Assembly: GCA_021234155.1 (NCBI GenBank)
Contig: JAJEKV010000028.1
Location: 9,130,134 to 9,194,133, forward strand
DNA: 64,000 nt
Reading direction: 5' to 3'
Origin: Isoetes taiwanensis
Taxonomy: Eukaryota; Streptophyta; Lycopodiopsida; Isoetales; Isoetaceae
Of the stretch, positions 31,103-42,950 are shown piece after piece. A program made the position numbers and the translations under genes. The first letter of the stretch is position 1. Every line of letters starts with the position of its first letter. The notes under the pieces are model-generated. The model was not told the DNA's origin, made no database searches, and saw only the letters and a list, made by a program, of their open reading frames with translations.

Positions 31103-32898
31103 CCAAAAATGACATGAGGCATGAGCTTATCAAGATCAGGGTCGAAATGGACCGTTTTGTGCTCCTCATGCAGAATAGTGTGCACCGCAAATGCAGGTTG
31201 CGTGTCATGCAGGATGATCGTCAACGGGCGCACGTGATGCCTTGGTCTGGCATGAGACCAGACCAACCTAATTGGATGGTTGTACTGGAGGATTAAGAGC
31301 TTGATAGATTTCTTCCTGAGCTTATTGATCCAGAGTTGTGGAGGGTGCCGCTTGTTGAGGTCTCTGTTGCTGGGTTTCTTCAAAACTGGACGTGGGCCCT
31401 GTTTGCTATTGGCAACCCAAAGTTGGTACGCAGTAAGACGAACTGAAGTCGTTTGATTTGTTCCTGGAAGCTGAACCAGGACTTAAGGAAGCTAAGGACA
31501 TGCCGTGGTGGTATGACCCCATTCTTGACAGTGATAGCACTATGCTTTAGAAGGATCAAAAGGAGTTCTGGAACCTTGACCCCTTGATTGTTGGGGTTGC
31601 TAAGACTGTTGATATTGTTGAGGTGGATAGGATTGCTGTTCTGTATATTGTTGTGGCGTGATCTGCACCTGGAAGACCATTTTTTGTCTGAAGGGTGTAG
31701 GGTGAGAACAGGTACACTCTTCAGTAGAATGATTGCACATATTACAATGCTTACAGTGAGGAGAGCCATTGGTAGAGTTACGCTTATTTGCAAGATGACC
31801 TTGGTACTTACAGATGTGACACTAAATCTGACTTCGTTGAGGAGGACCAGACTAGGGATGTTGTACCGCATTCTGAGGGACCATGACGGGAGTCATGAAG
31901 GGAAGCTCCGTGAGGGAAACACCCCGAGAAGACACATTGACAGAGTGATTCACCAATTCGATGGCTTGCTCCAAGGTCTTGGGACACAGGTACTCTGTCA
32001 TAAGATGAATTGCAGGAGACCCTGTAGAAACCATACTAGAATCTGGCTCTGCGTGGGATACTCTTTAAGCTTGCTGACAAGAATTTGGAGACGATCCGCA
32101 AAGTCAAGGGCAGACTCCGTGGGTTGTTGCTTGAGATCATTAAGCTATTTCAGAAGCTGCTGATCATCATCCGTGGTGCCATAATGAGAGAGAAAGGCAG
32201 TCTTCATCTCTCGTCAATTTTGTTTCCAGTGACTTTTGTTGACCCTGAGCCACTAATGAGGGGCTCCTCGCAACGTGGTGGAGAAAATATGGAGCTTGAG
32301 CTGAGGCTGAGAATTTTGGTATTCCCAAAAATTGGATATGTGAGCTTGAGATTTTGAACAGGTGACGGAGCCTGAACTTGTGTGTAAAGTGGTGGAGCAT
32401 AAGTGGGAATATATCCTTGAGGCACAGCCGTGGGCTGGGAACAAGGTGGTGGCATAGGAACTGAGAAGCCATGTGGTCCAGAAAGAGGAACATCCGTGGG
32501 CAAAGGGCTGTGGGTGCCGTCCTCAGTTAACTTAAGATCAGTAATGTTGTAAACTGGAACCGAGTGCTGAAAGGAGGGGGAAGACTGAAATTCATGAACA
32601 TGAGGAGGGCCAAACGAGATATGAGGATAGGCCTGCGAAGGCAAAGGAGTGTGACCAGAAGGGATATGAATGGAAGTGCTGTCTGTTGAGAGCAATGCTT
32701 GCAAACAGGGGGAGACCCTGGTCAAGAACTGATATGAGGGGTGGGCGATGCCAACTGAGCACGTGAGCGGACACGGCCTCCTTCAATGTCATAGTCAGGA
32801 TCATACATTTTACGAGCAGCTTCCCGGCGCTGGTGGCATTTCAATCGAGCCACAATTTGGCTACGGAGTTCCTCACGAGTGAAAGCACGAGCAGACAT
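31103..32898 (-). pseudogene. Gypsy gag with CCHC zinc knuckle
   Basis: Starts at the ATG at 32896-32898 (MSARAFTREELRSQIVARLK). A Pro/Ser-rich region follows (32204-32725). The gag core contains REMKTAFLSHYGTTDDDQQL and ESALDFADRLQILVSKLKEY (near 32090-32210). A CCHC knuckle (C-KH-C-NMCN-H-STEE-C) lies near 31720-31760. Several frameshifts and stops break the frame. Gag forms the particle that packages element RNA. Confidence 0.7.
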
Positions 32899-33001
32899 AT
32901 TGAGAGAAGAGAAAAAGAACTAAGACCCAGCAGCGGCGACAATATTTAAGGTCTGGGTTCGGGATCCCCTGCAAGACAGCCCTCTATGAGGACCCTTGGA
33001 T

Positions 33002-33346
33002 CAGTGTTGTTACGTACTTTCCGTACCTGTACGGTACTGTAAGTATTTTACGTACCATACCTCGTAACGTACCCCTGAGTTTTTAACGTACCGAAAAAAA
33101 AACCAGTACATTAAAAAGTGTTGTTACCGTACCTATAAAATACGTACCGTACCTATAAAATACTTACAGTACTTATAAAATACCTATAAAATACGTACCG
33201 TACCTTTAAAATATTTACCGTACTTGTGTTAAAAACTCCAAAAATTTGAAGCAAAAATATTTCATTTTTCATTCCATACGTACCGTACCTCTGGTACGGT
33301 ATGCTAAGTACTTGAAAGGTACCGTACGCGTACGAAAACAACACTG
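33002..33346. mobile_element. 345-bp MITE with hAT-like ends, GTAC-rich
   Basis: Terminal inverted repeats CAGTGTTGTT...AACAACACTG enclose AT-rich sequence packed with GTAC words (ACGTACC, CCGTACCTATAAAATAC), many of them in inverted order, so almost the whole element can fold. The CAGTGTTG terminus suggests hAT. I see no clear 8-bp target duplication: the flanks are CTTGGAT and AGGATCC. Confidence 0.7.
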
Positions 33347-33354
33347 AGGATCCT

Positions 33355-33428
33355 AGCTGAGTGTCATGCGCGATTTTACAAAGGAGGTACCTAAAGATGG
33401 AGTTGCACTTGCTCAAGAATATATGAAA
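33355..33428 (+). CDS. Coding-like fragment between two elements
   Basis: Open codons RDFTKEVPKDGVALAQEYMK stop exactly where Helitron 3 begins. It looks like a piece of host exon stranded between the gypsy/MITE block and the Helitron. It is too short to assign. Confidence 0.3.
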
Positions 33429-34126
33429 CTAGTAACGGTGCCCAGCGTTGCTGAGTATAATTTCGAGCTGTGAGTGTTTTGGCGGCAATGAGAAAAGCTT
33501 GTTAATAGTAGAAGCAAGTGATGATCCATATTTTGTAATAGCGCATATCTAATGCTCGAAGGTCAACACTTGACAATATCATGCATTTGAATTACATTGA
33601 AGTTAGTTTGTTGTTTATAAAGCAACGTAACTTACAATAAGTTGCACCAAGTAAGACTACAAAATCCACAACCATAGATTGAGCCTCAACAATTAAAGTT
33701 TATATCATCAATCAAAATTGTAGATGGTATAAACCAACTGGATTTCAACATGATGATTAGATTGGGGCGTCAACAATCATAAATTATATCATTAATCAAA
33801 GTTGTAGATAATATAAACCAAAGTTGTAAACAGTATGTGCAATAGTGTTTGTTCTCTAAAAAGTTCCAACAATGGTTTCATGTGCCTTAACTTAAAAATA
33901 TTATTAGAAGGGAACTTGCCATGTTATACCTTGATCTAAGCAATTTGAGTTGAAATTTTGCTTGTAAGGCTACCTTGGAGATGGAGTTAGATTTTAAACA
34001 TGGTAATAAAATTACAGGTAGTTGAAATGCGGCTCGCCATTGTGTTGTAATGATGAGTTAAAACCCAAGACATCATGTCACTTACAGAATATGTAACTAT
34101 TTCTCGGACTAACTTTCTTTTGATTA

Positions 34127-34153
34127 TAGTAATGGTGCCCAACATTGCTGGGC
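34127..34153 (-). mobile_element. Second, degenerate Helitron 3' end inside Helitron 3
   Basis: GCCCAAC-ATT-GCTGGGC with ACCATTA and CTAT on the minus strand. Together with the duplicated 5' end at 36711-36725 it suggests an older element nested with, or duplicated next to, the present one. Confidence 0.5.
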
Positions 34154-34997
34154 TCTAAGGCAGTTATTGGCTCCAACATTGTAAGCCTCATGCAGCATTA
34201 ATAGTGTGCAATTTGGACTTCAATTTTTTGTATAGCGCTTTATATCATGAAGACCTTCAATACATCATTATAAGACTGTTGTATGAGCACCGAAATGGAC
34301 CTAGAAGAAAAAACTATGTTTGAGATCCGATGGGTAAAAACTTCAAGAAATTTATATATTGTTTCTACCATTGCCGAAATCAATATGTGAAGAACAGGAG
34401 GTGCTTCAGGCAAAACCTACCTTTGATTCATAGAGTTTTGGTGTCTGTCTCACCAACTTTAGCATCAGCAGAGATGGGTCCTTGCCAGTTTGTCACTGTT
34501 CTACAAACTGTTCTGTTGCATTAGATGACATTTTTTATTTTAAGGTGTCTTTTCTGTGCGCAGGCTGATTTGCATAACATGTGCTTTGCTATGCATTTAA
34601 TTTCATTCTCATACTCTCCATTCTGGTCCTGAGAGCTTTGCATACCATTCTCGATGGTATGCATTTCGCTTTGATTTCTCTTTAATGTTTCAAGATCAAT
34701 AGCAAGGAAACATTAAGATTAATAACAAAGAAACATTCAGCAATCTTTTCTTTGTAAGCAGATCAACATACCTCAGTTTTTAAAAAAGTTTTGGTGACAG
34801 CAGCCACTGTAGAATCTCTGGTTTTTGTGTGATAATCAGGAGCACAATTCTGAAAGGATTATGACTTGTGTCATTCTATGGCACTATACAGAAGTCGAGA
34901 CTATTAGCTGGTTATTTTAGATTAACCAAACATAGATACATACATAATGCAAGCTCATGTGCTCCAAGTGTATCGGTAGCTGATTGTTGTTATGCAG

Positions 34998-35570
34998 GAT
35001 AAGATGCCTGGCCTGAAGATTGATGTTGTTATTGCTGGGCCTTATACTCGTATCAGCAACTTCTTTGCTAATAGATAATCAACACATAAATATGCAATAG
35101 TCTATCATTTACAGAAGTTCTTATTGACAATTACCATCACATATAGAAAAACACATTGTGATGTCTGAAGTCTGTCTCTCCTATCTTTCTTCAGTCATCT
35201 CTACATCAGTCTATTTACTACAAATTTACAATATGCACATTTGTGCATGTACGTCTTTGCTCCTTTAAGTAATTTAGGGTTTTGACATTTTCGTGGTCAC
35301 AATTCTATGGGTCACGTTTCATCGCTAGCTATTGCTTGAGCTGCAACATCTCTAGACTCTCTATGATTTGCCGAAGTTCATCATGGGGATCTTGCTTGTT
35401 ATAGTCCATAATTTTTACTTTTAGACAGAGCTGATTATCTTGCTTATGCAGGGTACACCATTCCAAGTGCACAGAAAGTCTACCTCTGGGATTTTGCTAA
35501 CTTTACAACCGTGCACTACAGGAAGTTAAGGGTCTATTTCTATGCCAGAATCTGTTATGAATAGAAGATG
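34998..35570 (+). pseudogene. Exon-like fragments captured in Helitron 3
   Basis: GAT...TAA at 34998-35078 follows TTATGCAG and encodes DKMPGLKIDVVIAGPYTRIS. A second frame begins after TTATGCAG at 35452 and encodes YTIPSAQKVYLWDFANFTTV. Both look like real protein with proper acceptors, and the intervals are intron-like. Family not recognised. They run opposite to the Helitron, as captured gene pieces often do. Confidence 0.35.
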
Positions 35571-36557
35571 CCATACATTGTTTGCAGATTCGTTTTCCTG
35601 TTGGTGCGACAAAGCTTCAAAGAAAAGGTGCACACATGATTTTGCAATCACAATTTCTTGTTTATAAATTCTTCAATTGTGATGGTCTACGTCATGTCAT
35701 TGGGTTTCAAAGAGTTGGGTATTGAGCTTTCATTTGATATCACATGATTTCCCTACCATGGGACAACGACCAACGACCATGTATTCTTTTGTCTCGGGTC
35801 AGTTGTTCTATTACGGTCTGAATAACTATGGCAGTATATATATTTACAAACAACGCGAGAGTTTCTCTCTAGGCAATGGAGTTGGATCAATAGTTGAAGG
35901 TCATCAATCATGTTTACATACCTGTAGATCATCAACAGATCCTTCATATGCTGGTACTCTCTTCTGATATGTGCCGGAAGGAGGACTATCTTCTGTTTTC
36001 TTTAGGCCCATTAATGCAGATATAAGAAGATCACACTGCAGATATATGATAGATTAACCTTCAGCTTGGCATAGAAACCTAAATTTTATGACTAATTCCA
36101 TCATGTGAAGAGTTTAAAATAATAACATGAAGAGCTGAGAAGTTATTTACCTGTAAAAAGTAATGGAAGGTTGCTTGCTCTCATGATTTGCCCAAAAGAC
36201 ACAATAATTTTGATCTTTAAAAATGGATGCAGAGCTACTTCCAAGCATCTGCTGCAGATCAGCCGATGCCTTCTATCATGTCATGAACATCTGCGCAGAT
36301 CGCCTCTTAGAGAAAGAAGAGCTTGTGATATCTTAACCTGCAAAGAATTCATAACTACGGCAGAGCCATTTGCTTGAATAGGTAGGAAAATCTGTAGACG
36401 TGAGAATGGTAAGACCGTGGGCTATCTGGACCGTTTAATTTTTAAGCAAAATCTGGAGCTAGCCGCCAATGCATTCATGCTTTAGAAGATTGTGATAAAG
36501 CAGGCAGGTCCGCCTCTACTCCTCCGGTCCTCGATCAACTACAGGAACCCAAGTTCA

Positions 36558-36729
36558 CGAATCCAAAATCTTAGATCAAATCTGGGCCGTTGAAAATTTT
36601 AGGGCAATGTTCAAGACACACAGTAAAACATTATAATATAGGACGAATCCAAAATCTTAGATCAAATCTGGGCCGTTGAAAATTTTAGGGCAATGTTCAA
36701 GACACACAGTAAAACATTATAATATGCCT
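36558..36729 (-). repeat. 86-bp tandem duplication of a Helitron 5' terminus
   Basis: CGAATCCAAAATCTTAGATC...TTATAATAT occurs at 36558-36643 and again from 36644, almost identical. The outer copy ends GCC instead of the terminal GGA. Confidence 0.85.
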
Positions 36730-36739
36730 TTTCTTTAGC

Positions 36740-38354
36740 TTCAGGGTGCTTGCTTAACTGGTCGAAGTGCTCGGCCATGTGGGTACTGGAGGAACCTCCT
36801 CCTGCGTGGTTGAGTCAGTTTCCCTGGGCTCTTACACCGCCACACCACGGTACCTGCCAAACCTGTTAGGCATACCATTTGGCTTGGACATTAATGCTAG
36901 GGCAATTTGGGAGGAGACATTTACGGAATCTTAAGCGACATCTGGGCGGGTGGAGGGAAGTAAACTCACCATGGCTGGTAGGATTACGATAGCCAAGTCG
37001 ATGCTCTGTAGCACTCATGTTTTGCTTGACCTCCCTGCATACTTGCGAGAAAGTGTGGTTAAGGAGTTGGATGACACCATTCGCAATTTTGTTTGGGGAG
37101 GAAATGAGGAGGGGGCTACAGTGAAGGTCGCATGGTGGAAGTGTGTCCGTCCCGAGGAAAGGCGGGGGCTTAGGTATGCTTGATGTGTCCTTGCACGCGA
37201 AGGTTACAGTGTCGAAATTCATCTGGCGGGTTGTTGCGGGAGCAACAATCCCGGGATTGGCTCTGTTGGCCACCGATCGCTCGCCACTCTATTGTGTTTA
37301 GGAAGCCAGCAATTAGGCTCGATTCGTGGGCTCTATTTGAGGATTTGCGGCCATTCCTCATGCTTCGCCTTTTCTTAAAGGTCTCCTCAAGGCACGGAAG
37401 GTGGTCAAGGTTCTCTTTTCATTGGACTCTAGCGGGTGTATGGTAGCCTCATAAGCCCTTTCTTTGGGTACCCTTGGATTCGCATCTCCCTTGGCCTCTT
37501 CCCTACACCCGGTACTTTCGGCGATGATGGCTTTGGCTGCGGGGTAACATCCATCGTGGTATTGGGAGGTCATCGCCCGAGTGGGGAGTTTTAGGGATCG
37601 ATTTGGCCTTGAGTATTTGGGACATTCGGACTTGGGCGAATTCGCGAATGCTATTCCATTGCGGTTGTGTTCTCAAGTCAATGGCGTTTGGAAGTCGCAT
37701 AGTGGACTTGATGCATCTCGGTTGTAGCATCGGCTTATGGGCTTCTGGCGCAGGGACATTGCCGCCTTCGGATGCCATGTGGAAGTGGGCGTGGAATACA
37801 TTGCCTCCTCTAAAATCCGTACCCTTCTATGGCAGATCTTGCACCGTAGCCTCGAGGGGTGAATGTCCAGTACAGGTTCAAACCTCATTGGCGGAAACAT
37901 GCCCTCTATGTGGGGCCGGGGAGACCATTGAACCTTTGCTTTGTCCTAATACGAGGTAGAGGCAGCTTGGTCTTGGGTGAGAGCCCTCTTTGGGTCTTCC
38001 TTTGTGCGGTCGAAGCTTCTCATGGGAGTCTTTCCTAGCGGTTGGTGAGTGGCCAAGCAGCAGCGTTTCATTTATCGAGCTTGGCTTACGTGGTTGATTT
38101 GGAAAAGAGCGGAGGCGAAGGTCTTCGAATCACGATGCTTAGCCCTTTTCGGTTGGTTCCGATCTTGAGGCATAAGTTGTGGCAGGCTTACCAAGTCTCA
38201 AGCTTGTCTGGCACAGTTAAGCGGGAAATTTGGTCGACATTCCTACAGATTGTGAATCATGATGGGCACTTCATTTCTTAGCACCACACTTATCATTGTA
38301 CTTGATCACATTTTAGTGGTTTAATATATTCCTATATTCTTCAAAAAAAAAAAA
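36740..38354 (+). mobile_element. 5'-truncated LINE, decayed, with A-tail
   Basis: Different from the LINE at 15775. The reading (several frames) gives RYLPNLLGIPFGLDINARAI, then WRVEGSKLTMAGRITIAKSM, LDDTIRNFVWGGNEEGA and VKVAWWKCVRPEER (36950-37183). The C-terminal zinc-finger region of RVT proteins follows: ETCPLCGAGETIEPLLCPNT near 37890-37960. An A-run at 38343-38354 closes it. It represents the end of the reverse transcriptase ORF and the 3' UTR. Confidence 0.75.
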
Positions 38355-38566
38355 ATGCTAAATGATTTATATAAATTCAAAAGCCTTTGCAAAATTTACT
38401 TTTTTATTTTTATCACCATGTTTATTCATTGTGTTAAAAATATATTGAGATGTGATGAAGATCAAGCAATCAAAATTTCAATTCGAGAACATAGACATGT
38501 CTAAAAACTTTGAATAAGTCTAATTTTTCCTAAATAAGTCATACACAAAATAATATAATTTTACTA

Positions 38567-38600
38567 GAAAAGGGCCCGGCCTGACGGCCGGGCCCTTTTC
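38567..38600. repeat. Perfect 15-bp-stem palindrome at the start of unit 1
   Basis: GAAAAGGGCCCGGCC-TGAC-GGCCGGGCCCTTTTC. Truncated versions recur at the start of units 2, 5 and 7 (41847, 50745, 56529). Confidence 0.85.
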
Positions 38601-38800
38601 TTTTGCATCCATTCCTCGGCTCGGCCCCTCCGGGGCCTCGCCTCGGTTTGGGCCTACCCATGCGACCTTTTCTCTTGCATCCTTCCTCGGCTCGGCCCCT
38701 CCGGGGCCTCGCCTCGGTTTGGACATACTTGGGATTATTCCTCGGCTCGGCCTCGGCCTTCGGCCGAGGCCTCGCCTCGGTTTGGTCCCATCCATGTAGT
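38601..38800 (+). repeat. GC-rich block repeated within and between units
   Basis: CTCGGCTCGGCCCCTCCGGG followed by GCCTCGCCTCGGTTTGGG occurs three times here and again near 39005, 41884, 47805-48110, 56800 and 59369. It stands out against the AT-rich neighbours. Confidence 0.8.
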
Positions 38801-40150
38801 CTACATAGAGAAGCTTAGTCACATCTACTACAAATTTCAAAGTATCATTGATTAGGAGTTTACTCACACCTACTATCAACTCCAAAGTCTCAACTATCAT
38901 TCCTCGGCTCGGCCCCAGATTAGTCACATCTACTACAAATTTGAAAGTATCATTGATTAGGAGTTTACTCACACCTACTATCAACTCCAAAGTCTCAACT
39001 ATCATTCCTTGGCTCGGCCCCTCCGGGGTCTCGCCTCGGTTTGGGTATTGGGAGCTTATTCATACCTACTACTACTTTCAAAGTATTACTTATTGGGAGT
39101 TTAATACATCTACTGTGAATTTTAAAGTACAACCCCTATATGTTCAAGAAGCTTTCCTTGTTACTTAACATCCATTGAACAACCACCCATGAGAAGCTTA
39201 CTCATGCCTATTACTAATTCCAAAGTATCACCTATGCATGAGGAGTTTTATCCATAAGGAGCCTACTTATACCTACTACCATGCAAGTCCATATATACAC
39301 ACATGACTTACTACCAAAGTATCACCTATGCATATTCCAAAGTATCACCTATGCATGGGGAGTTTACTCACACATATTACTATTTCACATATTGGGAGCC
39401 TACTTATACCTACTACTACTTTCAAAGTATTACCTATTGGGAGCTTAGTACATCTACTATGAATTTTAATGTACAACCCCTATATGTTCAGGAAGCTTTC
39501 CCTGTTACTTAACATCCATTGAACAACCACCCATGAGGAGCTTACTCATGCCTATTACTAATTCCAAAGTATCACCTATGCATGAGGAGTTTTATCCATA
39601 AGGAGCCTACTTATACCTACTACCATGCAAGTCCATATATACACACATGACTTACTACCAATTCTAAAGTATCACTCATAAGGAGAACACTACCAATTCC
39701 AAAGTATCACCTATGAGGATCTTACTTACACCTACTGGACTCCAGGGCATTTCACAGTCTTATTCATACATACTACTCAACCCTCTATTCCATTACCAAC
39801 AAAGTATCATTCATGAGTAACACATGCCCATGAGGCCACATCTCTACTACCTCTACTACCAATTCTAAAGTATGTCAATTCTAAAGTATCACCCATGCGA
39901 AGTTTACACACACCCATCATACCCATCACACTTACTACCAATTCCAAAATATCACCTCCAGAAATTCATACATACTGCTCAACCCTCTATTCCATTACCA
40001 ACAAAGTATCTTTCATGAGTAACATACTCACACATGCCCATGAAGCCACATCTACTATCTCTACTACCAATTCTAAAGTATGTCAATTCTAAAGTATCAC
40101 CCATGTGAAGTTTACACACCCATCATACCCATCACACTTACTACCAATTC
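38801..40150 (+). repeat. AAGTAT-rich spacer of unit 1
   Basis: Diverged copies of CCAATTCCAAAGTATCACC and TACTCACACCTACTA every 35-60 bp. A larger block (AGCTTAGTACATCTACTATG ... TATGTTCAAGAAGCTTTCCC ... CAACCACCCATGAGGAGC) is present twice here and three times in unit 4 (48150-48720). Confidence 0.75.
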
Positions 40151-40159
40151 CAAAGTATT

Positions 40160-41560
40160 ACCTCCAGAATATTCTATTTTGAGCATTTGCAAGGAGACTG
40201 AGGTGCTTCTAGAGCATAAGTGGTTGCCCTATAACATCTGGAACACTCTAGAACATTCTATTTTGAGTTTTTGCAAAGTTTTAGCAAACTTTTCTGTTCT
40301 TAGACTACCATACTTTCTATTTTTAGGCCGAGATGCTTACCCTAGAGCATCTGAAACACTCTAGGACATTCTATTTGAGTTTTTACAAAGTTTAAGCAAA
40401 CTTTCTATTTTTAGAATGAAACTTTCTATTTTTAGACTGAGGTGCTTACCTTTGAGCATCACGCAACATTCGAACATTCTATTTTGAGCATTTGCAAAGT
40501 TTCAAAAAACTTTCTATTTTTGGATTGAGGTGTTTACCCATGAGCATCTGCAACATTCCATAACATTCTATTTTGAGCATTTGCAAAGTTTCAAAAAACT
40601 TTCTATTTTTAGATTGAAACTTTCTAATGAGCATCTGGAACATTCCAGAACATTCTATTTTGACCATTTGCAAAGTTTCAACAAACTTTCTATTTTTAGA
40701 TTGAAACATTCTATTTTAAGACTGAGGTGCTTACCCATGAGCACCTGGAACATTCCACAACATTCTATTTTGAGCATTTCTAAAGTTTCAAAAGAACTTC
40801 TATTTTTAGACTGAACCTTTCTATTTTTAGACTGAGGTGCTTACCCATGAGCATCTGGAACATTCCAAAACATTCTATTTTGACCATTTGCAAAGTTTCA
40901 ACAAACTTTCTATTTTTAGATTGAAACTTTCTATTTTTAGACTGAGGTGCTTACTTATGAGCACCTGGAACATTCCACAACATTCTATTTTGAGTTTTTG
41001 CAAAGTTTTAACAAACTTTTCTGTTCTTAGACTACCATACTTTCTATTTTTAGGCCGAGATGCTTACCCTAGAGCATCTGAAACACTCTAGGACATTCTA
41101 TTTGAGTTTTTACAAAGTTTAAGCAAACTTTCTATTTTTAGAATGAAACTTTCTATTTTTAGACTGAGGTGCTTACCTTTGAGCATCTGCAACATTCCAG
41201 AACATTCTATTTTGAGCATTTGCAAAGTTTCAAAAAATTTTCTATTTTTGGATTGAGGTGTTTACCCATGAGCATCTGCAACATTCCAGAACATTCTATT
41301 TTGACCATTTGCAAAGTTTCAACAAACTTTCTATTTTTAGATTGAAACTTTCTATTTTTAGACTGAGGTGCTTACTTATGAGCACCTGGAACATTCCACA
41401 ACATTCTATTTTGAGCATTTGCAAAGTTTCAAAAACACTTCTATTTTTAGACTGAAACTTTCTATTCTTAGACTGAGGTGCTTACTTATGAGCATCTGGA
41501 ACATTCTAGGACATTCCAAAAGATTCTAGAACATTCTAGAACTATTCTTGAGTTAATTAA
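40160..41560 (+). repeat. ~110-bp tandem repeats of unit 1
   Basis: About 12 copies. Signature phrases: GAGGTGCTTACCCATGAGCA, TCTGGAACATTCCAGAACAT, TCTATTTTGAGCATTTGCAA and AACTTTCTATTTTTAGACTG. GAGGTGC recurs exactly 110 bp apart at 40724, 40834 and 40944. The same family forms arrays in units 2-6 and 8. Confidence 0.85.
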
Positions 41561-41604
41561 ACCGAGCCTTAACTAAGTATGGACTTTTTATTATGTTAAG
41601 AAAA

Positions 41605-41672
41605 GACTGGTTGATCTAGTGGTAAGGGTGGGGGGTTTGGAGGGCAATGTCCAGGGTTCAAGTCCGTGATAA
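41605..41672 (+). repeat. tRNA-like module (Pol III A and B boxes), copy 1
   Basis: TGATCTAGTGG (A box) and GGTTCAAGTCC (B box, 41655-41665) with a G-rich interval of about 30 nt. Head of a SINE-like unit ending AAACCAAAAAAATTTTG. Confidence 0.65.
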
Positions 41673-41869
41673 ACCAAAAAAATTTTGTCCACCAAACTTG
41701 GGAGCTTTTGAGAGGCCAAGGCCCAGGCGGCGAGATCAAACCCGCGTGGCGCATCCTCCCACCGTCGGATGGGCGTGGAAGGCAGACCGAGCAGAACACC
41801 GCAGAGACTCACTCCGCGGGGCGCTATTTCTTTATTATATTAGACTAGAAAGGGAGGCGGCGGCCTTCT

Positions 41870-42950
41870 TCTCTCTTTCTCTCTCTCGGCTCGGCCGGCC
41901 TCCGGCCGGCCTCGCCTCGGTCTGGGCCCACCCACGTGTCCTATCTCCCTCTCTCCTCTCTCTCTTCTCTCTCTTCTCTCTCCTATCTTTTCCCTCTTTC
42001 CATTATAGGTCGGGCCCTTTTCTCTTACACCATTCCTCTGTTGGGCCTCTCAGAACCCTTTTCGTTGGGCCCCATTCTTCTTTCTGGTGAGCCCTTCCTT
42101 TTCTACCATCTCTCTCCTCTCTCTCCTTTCTCTGCTCTCTCTCCCCTTCTCTCTGTACTCTCTATTCTCTCTCCTCTCTCTTCTCTATTCTCTCTCCTCT
42201 CTCTCCTCTCTCTACATCTCCTCCCTTTCTTGTCCCTCCTCTCTCCCTTTGCATCTCTTCTCCCATCTTCTCTCTCCTCTCTTTCTTCTCTCTTCTCTCT
42301 TCTCTCTCTTTTCTCTTTCCCTCCTCTCTGCCATCTCTCTCTTCTCTCTCTCCTCTGTCTGCTCCCCTTCTCCTTTTCTCTCTATACTCTCTATTCTCTC
42401 TTCTCTCTCTTCTCTATCTCCTCCTCCTCTCTCTCTCCTCCCTTCTCTCCTCTCTTCCCCTCTCTTCTCTCTTTCTTCTTCTCTCTTCTCTGTTTTCTCT
42501 CTCTTCTCTCTTTCTTTCCCCTCCTCTCTCTTCTCTCTCATCTCTTCCCTCTCCCCCCTCTCATCTCTCTCTCTTTCTCCTCTCTCTTTCCTCATCTCTC
42601 TCTCTCCCCTCTTCTCTCTATCTTCTCTCTCTCTCTATATATTTCTCTCTGTCTCCCTCTTTCTCTCTCCTCTCTCCTCTCTCCTCTCTCCTCTCTCCTC
42701 TCTTTTTCCCTTTTTCCTTCTCTCTCTTCTCCTTCTTCTCCCTTTCTCTCTCTCCCCTCTCTTCTCTCTTCTCTCTCTCTCCCCTTTTTCCATCTCTCTC
42801 CTCTCCCTCTATTTCTCCCCTCTTTCTCTATCTTTCTCTATCTTTCTCTTTCTTCTCTATTTCTCTCTCTCTCATCTCCTCTGTCTTCTCTCTCCTCTCT
42901 CTCTCCTCTCTCTTCCCTCTCTCCTTTCTCTCTCTTCCCTCTCTCTAAAG
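41870..42950 (+). repeat. CT microsatellite tract of unit 2
   Basis: Almost pure (CT)n/(CCT)n/(CTTCT)n. The long Ser/Leu frames here are artefacts of composition. Confidence 0.9.

Larger units (their letters stand above)
29112..32960 (-). mobile_element. Decayed, truncated Ty3/gypsy retrotransposon
   Basis: Minus-strand gag, protease-like and reverse-transcriptase parts in the order expected for Ty3/gypsy. It is truncated after the reverse transcriptase at about 29112, with no RNase H or integrase. Upstream of the gag start, TTGTCGCCGCTGCTGGG (minus strand, near 32930-32950) resembles the primer-binding area of plant gypsy elements. I could not find LTRs. Confidence 0.8.
33429..36643 (-). 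mobile_element. Non-autonomous Helitron 3 (3.2 kb)
   Basis: Minus strand: 5' end TCCTATATTATAATGTTTT (36625-36643), 3' end ACCGTTACTAG (33429-33439) after a hairpin with one changed base (GCCCAGC/GCTGAG). Flank is A at 33428; the right flank is obscured by a duplication of the 5' terminus. No Rep/helicase. The interior holds exon-like fragments in + orientation. Confidence 0.75.

Noticed and set aside
33002-33346. LTR of the neighbouring gypsy element
   Set aside because: It has inverted, not TG..CA, ends and no second copy on the other side of the element; a MITE fits better.
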